Source of the DNA: Paenarthrobacter nicotinovorans
GTDB taxonomy: Bacteria; Actinomycetota; Actinomycetes; Actinomycetales; Micrococcaceae
Length of the DNA stretch: 64,000 nt
Direction of reading: 5' to 3'
Assembly: GCF_021919345.1 (NCBI RefSeq)
Contig: NZ_CP089293.1
Span: 2,542,001 to 2,606,000 of the forward strand
Below are positions 38,101-45,360 of this stretch, one piece after another. The notes under the pieces are model-generated. The model was not told the origin of the DNA. It saw nothing but the letters and a program-made list of their open reading frames with translations, and ran no database searches. Each line of letters starts with the position of its first letter. Positions within the stretch are counted from its first letter, which is position 1. Made by a program: the position numbers and the translations under genes.

Positions 38101-38447
38101 TGACGGCGCTGGCAACTGTTTTCGCTTTGACTCCGATGGCGCTGGGCCTGACAGGCGGTGGGGGCTTTATCTCGCAACCTTTGGCCATCGTCGTCATTGG
38201 CGGTCTTGTCTCTTCAACGGCCCTGACCCTGGTGCTGGTCCCTGTCCTGTACAAACTGGTGGAAGGACGCAGGGAGAAGAAGCAATTGCTGCGTGATCTG
38301 CAGGAGAAGCCAACTCCGGCACCCGGAAGCAACAGCCAGGGAAGCAATGGCCAGGGCGGCAGTGGTGCAGACGAGTTCCAGGACTGGACCACGGGCATGA
38401 TCCCCCGGGTCAAGGGCCGCCGCGCGGCCCACAATCCCGGGGAGTAA
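35199..38447 (+). CDS. RND multidrug efflux transporter, HAE1/AcrB type
   Basis: 1082 residues from ATG at 35199 with AGGAG nine bases ahead. One span is followed by a large porter domain (LIPSIEFPQITVVTSMPGASPEVVD), then five spans (about 330-505), a second porter half and five final spans (about 865-1030). Signature segments include VVDDSIVVIENIKRHL (TM4 carboxylates), FLPIAFVGDLAGELFRPFA and GIVVTNAIVLIDLINQYR. The C-terminus is polar and Gly/Ser-rich. It exports drugs or lipids using the proton gradient. Neither a membrane-fusion partner nor an outer-membrane channel is nearby, consistent with Gram-positive SwrC-like pumps that work alone. Confidence 0.93.
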   Translation: MFRLAKLSLGNRALIALITVFAAVFGVITMGSLKQELIPSIEFPQITVVTSMPGASPEVVDKQLSQPLETALNSVEGLESTSSTSRNGVSQITMVFTYGSNLDRARNQIDRAISNAKRVLPANVEPQSIAGNISDFPIVYLAVSSDKPLSELNADLLRLSVPRLQKIDGVRGADVTGGASQHILIQPRQADLASTGASVQAISSALKNNGTLVPVGTIEDQGKTLSLQLGSPVDSLDVIKGLPLAGTSKATTIGAVADVSIEDDAATSITRTNGKPTLALSVTKKPEGDTVAISHAVRDAIGTMEEELGNNATFTPVFDQAPFIEKSIKDLTTEGLLGLGFAVAVILVFLMSVRSTLVTAVSIPLSLLITFIGISATGYSLNILTLGALTIAIGRVVDDSIVVIENIKRHLSYGEHKLTAILTSIREVAGAITASTLTTVAVFLPIAFVGDLAGELFRPFALTVTIALLSSLLVSLTIVPVLAYWFLSSPRKGAEAANSDTEGSGKETAEKAREAEQRSRLQRGYLPILTKTQKHPVITLSAAALILVATIAVSPLLATDLLGRSGENSMTVRQVLPAGTSLQATSEEATKVEDALKGIEGIKDVQVTSGNAQTGFAALTSTGSSNSTFTIVTDEKVNQGKLQEEVRNKLAGAAGKITVGSQQGGFGTSSTVDITIKAANSADLKTASDAMVKAMEGVPGSTEVSTNLASTQSVVQVRVDRAKAVAAGLTEEQVGAFLASTVSPIPAGTVRIDTDDYPVQIGQGTRFTSLAAVRALQLPTARGGVALETIAAVEQVDTPVSITSSNGQRTARVTVTPSGSNLGSVSTAVQERLAKVELPAGVTATIGGATTQQAESFRQLGLALLAAIAIVYVIMVAAFKSLIQPLILLVSVPFAATGAIGLLLLTGVPLGLPSLIGMLMLVGIVVTNAIVLIDLINQYRKPHDGRPGMNVADAITHGARQRLRPILMTALATVFALTPMALGLTGGGGFISQPLAIVVIGGLVSSTALTLVLVPVLYKLVEGRREKKQLLRDLQEKPTPAPGSNSQGSNGQGGSGADEFQDWTTGMIPRVKGRRAAHNPGE

Positions 38448-38467
38448 CTCCCCGACAATCACCCAAG

Positions 38468-38494
38468 CAGGGCCGGGAACAATTCCCGGCCCTG
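38468..38494 (+). terminator. Terminator of the RND pump gene
   Basis: 12-bp perfect arms (cagggccgggaa and complement) with loop caa, 21 bases after the stop. Confidence 0.8.
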
Positions 38495-38586
38495 TCCTGT
38501 TACAGGCACTGATACATGCAAATGCATCTAGTTTGAGGTACACTGTTTACAGAGCCCGGGACCACGGGCAGGGAGAAAGGCACATC

Positions 38587-39711
38587 ATGCAGATCGGCGT
38601 ATTCAGCGTCAGCGACATCACGACTGACCCCACAACGGGCCGCACGCCCACCGAAAACGAGCGCATCAAGGCGTCCGTTGCCATCGCCAAGAAGGTCGAA
38701 GAAATCGGCATGGATGTCTACGCCCTGGGCGAGCACCACAACCGCCCGTTCTTCTCCTCCTCCCCCACCACCACGTTGGCTTACATCGCTGCCCAGACAG
38801 AGCGCATCACGCTGTCCACTGCGACCACACTGATCACCACCAACGACCCCGTGAAGATCGCAGAAGACTTCGCCATGCTGCAGCACCTCTCCGATGGTCG
38901 CGTGGACCTCGTGCTCGGTCGCGGCAATACGGCGCCCGTGTACCCCTGGTTCGGCAAGAACATCCAGGACGGCATCGAACTCGCGATCGAGAACTACAGC
39001 CTGCTCCGCAAGCTCTGGGATGAGGACACTGTCAACTGGTCCGGCAAGTTCCGTACCCCGCTGCAGAACTTCACTTCGACGCCGCGGCCGCTCGACGACG
39101 TCGCTCCCTTCGTCTGGCACGGCTCCATCCGCACTCCCCAGATCGCGGAGGTTGCTGCTTACTACGGCGATGGCTTCTTCGCCAACAACATCTTCTGGCC
39201 GAAGGAGCACTACCAGCAGTTGATCGGCCTGTACCGTGAGCGCTACGAGCACTACGGCCACGGCAAGGCAGACCAGGCGATCGTTGGCCTCGGCGGCCAG
39301 TTCTTCATGAGGAAGAACTCCCAGGACGCCGTCAAGGAATTCCGTCCGTACTTCGACAACGCCCCGGTTTACGGACACGGCCCGTCGCTGGAGGACTTCA
39401 CGTCGCAAACGCCCCTGACCGTCGGCAGCCCGCAGGAAGTCATCGAGAAGACCCTGACCTTCCGTGAAGCGTTCGGCGACTACCAGCGCCAGTTGTTCCT
39501 GATCGACCACGCCGGTCTTCCCCTGAAGACCGTCTTGGAGCAACTGGACCTCTTTGGCGAGGAAGTCCTGCCGGTCCTGCGCAAGGAGTACGCCGCCATG
39601 AAGCCCGCACACGTGCCGGATGCGCCCACCCACGCCTCCCGCGTGGCAGCCGCCCTGGAAGCCAAGGTCACCGAATCGGCTACCGCCGGTGCAGCGCGCC
39701 AGGACGCCTGA
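38587..39711 (+). CDS. Luciferase-like (LLM class) flavin-dependent oxidoreductase
   Basis: 374 residues from ATG at 38587, with GGAGAAAGG upstream. The bacterial luciferase fold is indicated by GMDVYALGEHHNRPFFSSSP, TERITLSTATTLITTNDPVKIAEDFAMLQHLSDGRVDLVLGRG (read in two parts) and the C-terminal GSPQEVIEKTLTFREAFGDY. The EHH motif is typical of the subgroup. Members use reduced flavin to oxygenate small organic molecules; the substrate is unknown. TACACT at 38537-38542 is a likely -10. Its stop overlaps the start of a MarR gene (TGATG), so enzyme and regulator are coupled. Confidence 0.92.
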   Translation: MQIGVFSVSDITTDPTTGRTPTENERIKASVAIAKKVEEIGMDVYALGEHHNRPFFSSSPTTTLAYIAAQTERITLSTATTLITTNDPVKIAEDFAMLQHLSDGRVDLVLGRGNTAPVYPWFGKNIQDGIELAIENYSLLRKLWDEDTVNWSGKFRTPLQNFTSTPRPLDDVAPFVWHGSIRTPQIAEVAAYYGDGFFANNIFWPKEHYQQLIGLYRERYEHYGHGKADQAIVGLGGQFFMRKNSQDAVKEFRPYFDNAPVYGHGPSLEDFTSQTPLTVGSPQEVIEKTLTFREAFGDYQRQLFLIDHAGLPLKTVLEQLDLFGEEVLPVLRKEYAAMKPAHVPDAPTHASRVAAALEAKVTESATAGAARQDA

Positions 39712-40172
39712 TGCCCGCCCCTTCGGGGTCCTCTGCCGTCCGCCTCGCCGCCGAAACCTGGGAGTCCTTGTTCCGCTCCCAGGTGGCGGTGATGCGGAAG
39801 CTGCAGTCCGGACCGGCCTTCAAGACCCTGCCCGTGAAGGAATACGACGTCCTGTTCACGCTCTCGCGCTGCCCGTCAGGCCAACTGCGCCTGAACGAGA
39901 TCAACGACAAAGTGCTGCTGAGCCAGTCCAGCTTGAGCCGCTTGGTGGACCGCTTGGAGAAGCGCGGACTCGTGGAGCGGACCACCGCCCCCGACGACGG
40001 CCGCGGGGTCCTGCTGGCCCTCACCGAGGCGGGACGGGAACTTCAAAAAACCATCGGGCGCGAACACGTGCGCGACATCGCAACCCTGGTGGCGCCCGCT
40101 CTCACGGCCGATGAACAGCGCGAACTCTTGCGGTTGACCGAGAAGCTCCGAGCCTCAGTGGCCGGACACTAG
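39711..40172 (+). CDS. MarR-family regulator
   Basis: 153 residues; ATG overlaps the monooxygenase stop by one base. The winged helix contains LRLNEINDKVLLSQSSLSRLVDRLEKRGLVERTTAPDDGRGVLLALTEAG in consecutive segments, with the recognition helix SQSSLSRLVDRLEKRGLV and wing APDDGRGVLL. The tight coupling suggests it autoregulates the operon in response to the monooxygenase substrate or a related aromatic. Its last three bases overlap the stop codon of the convergent transglutaminase-like gene. Confidence 0.92.
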   Translation: MPAPSGSSAVRLAAETWESLFRSQVAVMRKLQSGPAFKTLPVKEYDVLFTLSRCPSGQLRLNEINDKVLLSQSSLSRLVDRLEKRGLVERTTAPDDGRGVLLALTEAGRELQKTIGREHVRDIATLVAPALTADEQRELLRLTEKLRASVAGH

Positions 40173-40975
40173 CGCAGGCTGACGAGCTCCCGGTGGTTCT
40201 CCACCGGGAGCTCTCCGTTGATGGAAGCGCTGACCTTCAGGGTCTTCAGCGAGAGACTTCCACCCACCGTGGAAAGAAATGCAGTGTCCGAGGAGTCACG
40301 CCCGGCGGTGATGCGGAGCATGGATTCACGCGGCGCCAGGCCAGTGGGATCAATGATCCGCCAGGACCCGTCAACATAGGCTTCGGCCACCGCATGGAAA
40401 TCCATGGGGCTCAGGCCGGGGGCGTAGACGGCAGCAAGGCGCGCAGGCACATCCTTGGAGCGCAACAAGGCAATGGCGAGGTGGGCAAAGTCCCTGCACA
40501 CACCCTTGCGGTGCAGCAGGGTTTCCACGGCTCCATCCGTCCCCCGCGACGAGCCACTGACGTAGCGGAGCTCTCCGTGGACCCAGTCACGAACTGCGTG
40601 GAGCAGTTCGGCACCCTGCAGGCCGCCGAACTCGGCATAGGAGGTGGGCAGCAGCCTGTCCGACTCCGCGTAACGGCTTGGCCTGACATACCGGATGAGC
40701 TCCATGGGAGTGGACGTATCGGGAACGGCATAGCCGTGGACACTTGCCCGGTAGTCCACCGTTACTTCGCTGGGCTCGGCGAACTCAAGATAGTGGAACC
40801 GTCCACCATGGTGGTCGCTGAGTTCGGCTACAGGAAGTTCCTCGCCCGCAACAGTGACCGATAGGTTCTCGGTCACCAGGTCATAGCCTGGGTTGTTGGC
40901 CACGGCAATGGCCATGGCCACTTTGGTGTTGGCCGCGGTCTTGAAAACGAGCGTGGCAGCAACGTTGCGTTCCAT
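40169..40975 (-). CDS. Transglutaminase-like cysteine protease-fold protein
   Basis: 268 residues from ATG at 40975 with GGAG five bases ahead. An N-terminal beta-rich domain precedes the transglutaminase core with catalytic Cys in RKGVCRDFAHLA, His in MDFHAVAEAY and Asp in RIIDPTGLAP. All three residues of the triad are present, so activity is plausible. Actinobacterial relatives are often found with proteasome-independent peptide or pupylation-linked loci, but no such partners are here. There is no signal peptide, so it acts in the cytoplasm. It converges with MarR, and the two stop codons overlap. Confidence 0.9.
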   Translation of the reverse strand: MERNVAATLVFKTAANTKVAMAIAVANNPGYDLVTENLSVTVAGEELPVAELSDHHGGRFHYLEFAEPSEVTVDYRASVHGYAVPDTSTPMELIRYVRPSRYAESDRLLPTSYAEFGGLQGAELLHAVRDWVHGELRYVSGSSRGTDGAVETLLHRKGVCRDFAHLAIALLRSKDVPARLAAVYAPGLSPMDFHAVAEAYVDGSWRIIDPTGLAPRESMLRITAGRDSSDTAFLSTVGGSLSLKTLKVSASINGELPVENHRELVSLR

Positions 40976-41045
40976 TGATCTCCGGACTGGGTTGCGGCGC
41001 GCGGCCCCCAACGCCGCCGAGTGTGTGGATCAGCCAACCCCAGGA

Positions 41046-41912
41046 CTACGGATTGACCTTCAGAGACAGTAGCATCCGCTGGACGTTGGCGAATTCAGAA
41101 TCGTGGGCCACGTATTTAGCGGCCAGGTCCAGCGTATCGAAAGACTTCACGGGCGCCACTTTTTCCTCGGCAGCGAAGGCATGCAGGGCAAGGACATCCC
41201 CGAACGAGAAGTCGCCTTTTCCTGCCGGTCCCTGTACGCGGTTGACGAGCTCGCACGCCTGGCCGTCAACGCCGGCCACCATGTTGGTAATCCCATAGGA
41301 ACCGAAGAACCTATACCCCTGGATGACGCGGAAGACCATCCGCGGATCAATGGTGTCCGGCCCGTCGGAGTGCGGTACGTCAACGGGCGTGCTGCTGATC
41401 ACCACGTAGGGCTTCCCCTGCCCCGCAGGGCAGGCAGCCGGAGCGGACGGAGGCAACCCTGTTTGGAGGGTGGCTATGTATTTCCCTGCGCCATCTTTGA
41501 CTTCCACCTTGACGGCGCCAGCCAACGAGCCGGCGGCAGGTTCTGCGGATTGCGTGATCCAGTCCTTCGGAAGCTCGAAACTGACGCTCTTGGCGGCATC
41601 CGTATAGGTTTTCCAGGACAGGGCCGTGGGCGCCGGATCCGGACCCGTGGTCGGTGACCCGGAAGGAACGTCCGTTCCGCTCGAGCCGGCCGGAGATGTC
41701 GCTCGGCTGGCCTCAGTGGTGGGGGGCGTCGTCGAGCCTTCAGGCGCCCCGGTCCCCGATTCGGAACTGTTCGGCCGCGAAGTCGCTGTAGCGGTGACCT
41801 GTGGGCCCTTGTTTTCGGATGAGCATGCCGCTGTGCCCACCACCATGGAACCCGCAAGCGCCACGGCGGCTAGTTTGAGCGGAATGCCGCCCGGATTCCT
41901 CGTGCCAGTCAT
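41046..41912 (-). CDS. Lipoprotein of unknown function
   Basis: 288 residues. A signal peptide (LKLAAVALAGSMVVG) ends in the lipobox VGTAAC. A tether of about 65 residues very rich in Ser, Thr, Pro and Gly follows, then a globular domain of about 190 residues starting at SWKTYTDAAKSVSFELPKDW. That opening resembles small actinobacterial lipoproteins related to the mog1/PsbP-like fold, but I do not recognise the family firmly. TAGGCT six bases before the ATG points to a leaderless mRNA. It is divergent from the DUF1684 gene. Confidence 0.8.
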   Translation of the reverse strand: MTGTRNPGGIPLKLAAVALAGSMVVGTAACSSENKGPQVTATATSRPNSSESGTGAPEGSTTPPTTEASRATSPAGSSGTDVPSGSPTTGPDPAPTALSWKTYTDAAKSVSFELPKDWITQSAEPAAGSLAGAVKVEVKDGAGKYIATLQTGLPPSAPAACPAGQGKPYVVISSTPVDVPHSDGPDTIDPRMVFRVIQGYRFFGSYGITNMVAGVDGQACELVNRVQGPAGKGDFSFGDVLALHAFAAEEKVAPVKSFDTLDLAAKYVAHDSEFANVQRMLLSLKVNP

Positions 41913-41918
41913 GAGGAC

Positions 41919-41924
41919 AGCCTA
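41919..41924 (-). promoter_or_regulatory. -10 box, leaderless start of the lipoprotein gene
   Basis: TAGGCT, 6 bases (gtcctc), then the ATG at 41912. It is 31 bp from the opposing -10 box on the plus strand. Confidence 0.6.
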
Positions 41925-41954
41925 GCGGCGGGGGTGCCGCGACACGCACAGGTC

Positions 41955-41960
41955 TAGGCT
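41955..41960 (+). promoter_or_regulatory. -10 box, leaderless start of the DUF1684 gene
   Basis: TAGGCT, 6 bases (gagggt), then the ATG at 41967. Confidence 0.6.
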
Positions 41961-41966
41961 GAGGGT

Positions 41967-42635
41967 ATGGCCCCTACTCAGCACGACGAATCCGAGGACA
42001 CTATCCCCACGATGTCCGCAGTAGACATAGCTGACTGGCGTCTGAAGACCTTCGCCCTCTATGACAAGGTCCGGCAACTCGCAGCGACCAATCCCTTCGA
42101 TGCACACGTGTACTGGCGCCAGGAGCGGGACCTGATGTTTGCCACGCATCCTGCCTCTGCCCTCACGCCGGAGATGAAGGCATCGTTTTCCGGATTGCAG
42201 ACCGCCGGGTACGACCCCGCCTACCGGTTCCATGCCGTGCTCCAGCCGGAAGGCCAGGGACAGGAAATGAATGTCCAGACCGGGACTGACGGAGTGGTGC
42301 CATTCACCCGGATCGGCACGTTTGAACTGCCCGGACTTGGCTCCTTGGCTGTTTGGCAGCTCCGGAGCTACGGCGGCGGGATCTTCGTCCCGTTCCGTGA
42401 TGCGACCGCCGGCAAACAGGGTGGCAGCTACGGTGCCGGCAGGTACCTTCTGGACACCATCAAAGGTTCATTCCACGGGACGAGGGGAACGGGCGCCGGG
42501 CAGGAGTTCACCCTCGATTTCAACTTCGCCTACAACCCCTCATGCGCCTACAACGAGGCCTGGGCGTGCCCGCTCGCAGGCCCGGCCAACAGGTTGGCTG
42601 CGGAGGTGCCGGTCGGCGAACTGTACGCAGGCTAG
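41967..42635 (+). CDS. DUF1684-family protein
   Basis: 222 residues. The family pattern is recognisable: WRLKTFALYDKVRQL, YWRQERDLMFATHPASAL, VPFTRIGTFEL, IFVPFRDATAGKQGGSYGAGRYLLDTIKG and the highly conserved tail LDFNFAYNPSCAYNEAWACPLA. Function is unestablished for the family. No signal peptide is seen. Its final bases overlap the stop of the convergent transporter gene by four. Confidence 0.88.
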   Translation: MAPTQHDESEDTIPTMSAVDIADWRLKTFALYDKVRQLAATNPFDAHVYWRQERDLMFATHPASALTPEMKASFSGLQTAGYDPAYRFHAVLQPEGQGQEMNVQTGTDGVVPFTRIGTFELPGLGSLAVWQLRSYGGGIFVPFRDATAGKQGGSYGAGRYLLDTIKGSFHGTRGTGAGQEFTLDFNFAYNPSCAYNEAWACPLAGPANRLAAEVPVGELYAG

Positions 42636-43825
42636 CCGAACAACCCACCTGGTCCAAAGGCTGCGAGCGCCGCAATGGCGGCGACTATGGTCAGCGGTGC
42701 CACCAGCAGGCCCATCACCGCGTAGCCCTGCCATTTCACGTGTACGTTCATCCGCATCAGCCTGTCGTGCCACAGCAGTGTTGCCAAGGACGCCCAGGGG
42801 GCAATCAACGGACCTGCGTTGACGCCCACCAGCAACGCCGCCATCCTTTCCGGGGTTCCTGCCAGCGGTTCGGCCAGAAGGTAGGCCGGCAGGTTGTTGA
42901 CGACGTTTGAGCCGAGGGCACCGGTCATGGCGAGCCGTAGGAGTTCGATGAAGCCACTGCCCTGGCCCGCCACTTCACCGAGTATTGCTGATGCGCCCAG
43001 GTACTGGGTGGCCTCGACAACCAGGAACAGGCCACAGGTGAACAGGAGCAGCGACCAGGGAATCAGCGTGATCTTCAGGACCGCGGGTCGCCGAAGAACG
43101 AACAGGACTGCCAGGACCGCCGCTGCGAGGGATGCCGGAATCCAGATGGCAGCTCCTGACACCAGCGCCGGCAGCAGCAGCACCAGAACCACCGCGCTGC
43201 CCACCAGCAGAAGGCGGTCGGGGGCCTTGGCCGTGGAAGCGACCGTCGGGCGGGATTCATCCAGGCCATAGCTCTTGCGCAGTTCGCGCCGGAAAACGAG
43301 GGCGATGAAGGCCAGTGGCACCAGGATGGCGGCAAGCGAGGGCGCCCACATGAGCTGGGCGAATTGGGCCGGGGTGATCCCACCCAGGTTGTGCTGCGCC
43401 AGGAGGTTGGTGAGGTTCGAGATGGGCAGCAGCAGGCTGGCTGTGTTGGCCAGCCACACAGTTGTCAGCGCGAAAGGCAGGACAGGCAGTCCTGCCTGCC
43501 GGGCCACGGTGACCACGACGGGAGTGAGGAGGACCGCCGTCGTATCCAGGGACAGGAAGATTGTGCTCAAGGTGGCGAACAGCGCCAGCAGCAACCACAG
43601 CAGGACGCTGCGTCCCCTCCCCCATCTGCGCAAATGCCGGGCGACCCATTGGAAGGTGCCGGCTTCACTGACGAGTTCGGTTACCACGGTCATGGCGACG
43701 ACAAATGCCAGGATCGGAGCTACCCGGTCCACGAGGACCGCTACCTCGTGCCACGGCAGGACCCCCGTGGCCACGGTTACCCCGCCCGCTACAAGCAGAA
43801 TCAACCCGATAATCGCCAGACGCAT
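42632..43825 (-). CDS. ArsB/SLC13-like anion permease
   Basis: 397 residues with ten to eleven hydrophobic segments. Motifs SLDTTAVLLTPVVVTVARQAGLP and NTASLLLPISNLTNLL, and the matching C-terminal repeat GALGSNVVNNLPAYLLAEPLAG, are the two inverted NT-type substrate loops of the ion-transporter superfamily that includes ArsB and NhaD. It could move arsenite, citrate-like dicarboxylates or another anion. No ars regulator or reductase is adjacent, so arsenite export is not supported specifically. TAGAAT seven bases before the ATG indicates a leaderless start. Confidence 0.86.
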   Translation of the reverse strand: MRLAIIGLILLVAGGVTVATGVLPWHEVAVLVDRVAPILAFVVAMTVVTELVSEAGTFQWVARHLRRWGRGRSVLLWLLLALFATLSTIFLSLDTTAVLLTPVVVTVARQAGLPVLPFALTTVWLANTASLLLPISNLTNLLAQHNLGGITPAQFAQLMWAPSLAAILVPLAFIALVFRRELRKSYGLDESRPTVASTAKAPDRLLLVGSAVVLVLLLPALVSGAAIWIPASLAAAVLAVLFVLRRPAVLKITLIPWSLLLFTCGLFLVVEATQYLGASAILGEVAGQGSGFIELLRLAMTGALGSNVVNNLPAYLLAEPLAGTPERMAALLVGVNAGPLIAPWASLATLLWHDRLMRMNVHVKWQGYAVMGLLVAPLTIVAAIAALAAFGPGGLFG

Positions 43826-43832
43826 GAGAGGG

Positions 43833-43838
43833 ATTCTA
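43833..43838 (-). promoter_or_regulatory. -10 box, leaderless start of the anion permease gene
   Basis: TAGAAT, 7 bases (ccctctc), then the ATG at 43825. Confidence 0.65.
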
Positions 43839-43925
43839 AGCCCCGCGCCTGTGGGGTTCCCTCCACGGCACGGCAGATTACGACGGCGTCGGGCGCCTCA
43901 AGTGCGGCATCACCGACGGAGGACG

Positions 43926-43931
43926 TAGGAT
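43926..43931 (+). promoter_or_regulatory. -10 box, leaderless start of the second FAH-family gene
   Basis: TAGGAT, 6 bases (gtcatc), then the ATG at 43938. Confidence 0.6.
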
Positions 43932-43937
43932 GTCATC

Positions 43938-44786
43938 ATGACTTCAGCCCCCGCGCGTCGAATCGCCCGCGTCCGCCCCCTCGATCCGGCTTCACCGGAC
44001 GAGCACTTCTTTGTAGCAAACGACGCCCCGGATTTCGCGTCCGCGGAGGGGAAAATATGGTCCGTCATCGACTCCCCGTTTCCGTCATCCCGGGCCAATG
44101 CGCCCAGCCCTTCGCGCGGGGGCTGGGAAAAGGGTTCGGAAGTCACTGAAGACGCCTTCACGTTCCTTGCGCCGTCCGTGCCGGTCAACGTCTTCGGCAT
44201 GGCCCACAACACCGGACAACCCGGCCGCGACCTGCCTCCCCAGGCCTTCCACAAGGCGGCCTCGAGCGTGATTGGCCCGGGCGAAGCCATCCAGCTCAGC
44301 ACGTCCGTCGGCCATGTGGATCCCGAAGCGGAGCTAACGATCGTGGTTGGCCGTGCGGCGCGGAACCTGACCCTGGAAACCGCCCGGTCCGCAGTCCTGG
44401 GCTTCACCATCGGCAACGATGTTTCAGCCCGGGACCTGCAAAAGAGCGATGAACTGTGGATCAGCGCCAAGAGCCAAGACACTTTCACCCCGGCCGGCCC
44501 GTGGATAGTGACCACCGTGGACTACCCCCGGCTGGGCATCGGGATCATTCACAACGGAACCGCCTTGAAGCCGGCCAGCACCGCCGATCTTGGCTGGAAC
44601 GTCGAGGAGATCCTCGTCTACCTCACCTCGTTCATGACTCTCCAGCCCGGCGATCTGGTCCTCACCGGCTTCCCGGCCGAAAGCGCGCGCATCCACCCCG
44701 GCGACACCGTGGTGTGCAGCATCGAAGGAATCGGCGAGCTCAGCAACCCCGTGACCGGCGCCTCCTGGGAGGAACTGCCGGCATAG
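43938..44786 (+). CDS. Fumarylacetoacetate hydrolase family protein (second copy)
   Basis: 282 residues. An N-terminal extension of about 70 residues precedes the FAH fold. Recognisable are VFGMAHNTGQPG (divergent from the GRNFAEH form), PEAELTIVVGRAARNLTLE with the metal-binding Glu, IGNDVSARDLQ, and the C-terminal GDLVLTGFPAESARIHPGDTVVCSIEGIGELSNPV in consecutive pieces. The substrate-site region differs from the FAH gene at 3290, so it probably has another substrate. It is followed 18 bases later by a GtrA gene. Confidence 0.9.
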   Translation: MTSAPARRIARVRPLDPASPDEHFFVANDAPDFASAEGKIWSVIDSPFPSSRANAPSPSRGGWEKGSEVTEDAFTFLAPSVPVNVFGMAHNTGQPGRDLPPQAFHKAASSVIGPGEAIQLSTSVGHVDPEAELTIVVGRAARNLTLETARSAVLGFTIGNDVSARDLQKSDELWISAKSQDTFTPAGPWIVTTVDYPRLGIGIIHNGTALKPASTADLGWNVEEILVYLTSFMTLQPGDLVLTGFPAESARIHPGDTVVCSIEGIGELSNPVTGASWEELPA

Positions 44787-44804
44787 TGTGTCAGGCTTAA
44801 CCCC

Positions 44805-45290
44805 ATGGAGACAGCTGCGGACGCCACAGGGCTACTGCCGTCTCCTCCTCACAAACCACCCCGGAAAAGGCATCGCGGCGTACTGAGATACCCCGTCGTG
44901 AGGCAGCTGCTGCGCTTCACCGGCGTCGGGATTATCTGTACGGGAAGCTCGCTGGCCATCTACGCGTTGCTGCGTCCACTCATCGACCCGCAACTGGCCA
45001 ATGCCGTGGCGTTGATCCTGACCTCACTCATGAACACGGCGCTTAACCGCCGCCTGACGTTCAAGATCACTGGCAGTAAAAAGCGTGCGCGGGACCACCT
45101 AAGCGGCGTGCTCGTGATAGGCATCGCGTTGCTGATCACAGGTGGCAGCTTGGGTGTCCTGCATCTTTTCAAGCCGGAAGCCAGCGTCGCCGAGGAACTC
45201 TGGACCACTACCTTGTCCGGGTTCGTGGCCACCGCCGTCCGTTTCACCTTGCTGCGTCACTGGATTTTCCGGCGGGCGCGGCACGTCTAA
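44805..45290 (+). CDS. GtrA-family membrane protein
   Basis: 161 residues with four membrane spans. Typical family features are QLLRFTGVGIICTGSSLAIYALL, the second-span block ANAVALILTSLMNTALNRRLTFK and the C-terminal FVATAVRFTLLRHWIFRR. GtrA-like proteins are thought to help flip polyprenyl-linked sugars for cell-wall or surface glycan synthesis. No glycosyltransferase is adjacent. The stop codon lies inside a short 14-bp imperfect repeat. Confidence 0.9.
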   Translation: METAADATGLLPSPPHKPPRKRHRGVLRYPVVRQLLRFTGVGIICTGSSLAIYALLRPLIDPQLANAVALILTSLMNTALNRRLTFKITGSKKRARDHLSGVLVIGIALLITGGSLGVLHLFKPEASVAEELWTTTLSGFVATAVRFTLLRHWIFRRARHV

Positions 45291-45350
45291 CACGGCACGT
45301 CCAACACGGCGCGTCCGGCACCGAGCACCCGGCGCCGAGCACCGGGCGCA
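45281..45350. repeat. Imperfect 14-bp tandem repeat, five units
   Basis: Units gcacgtctaacacg, gcacgtccaacacg, gcgcgtccggcacc, gagcacccggcgcc and gagcaccgggcgca follow one another without gaps, decaying from left to right. It includes the last codons of GtrA and most of the 70-bp gap to nadS. Confidence 0.6.
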
Positions 45351-45360
45351 GCGCACGGCG

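Noticed and set aside
42632..43825. Arsenite resistance operon
   Set aside because: Only the permease fold is present; no arsR, arsC or cysteine-rich partner nearby.
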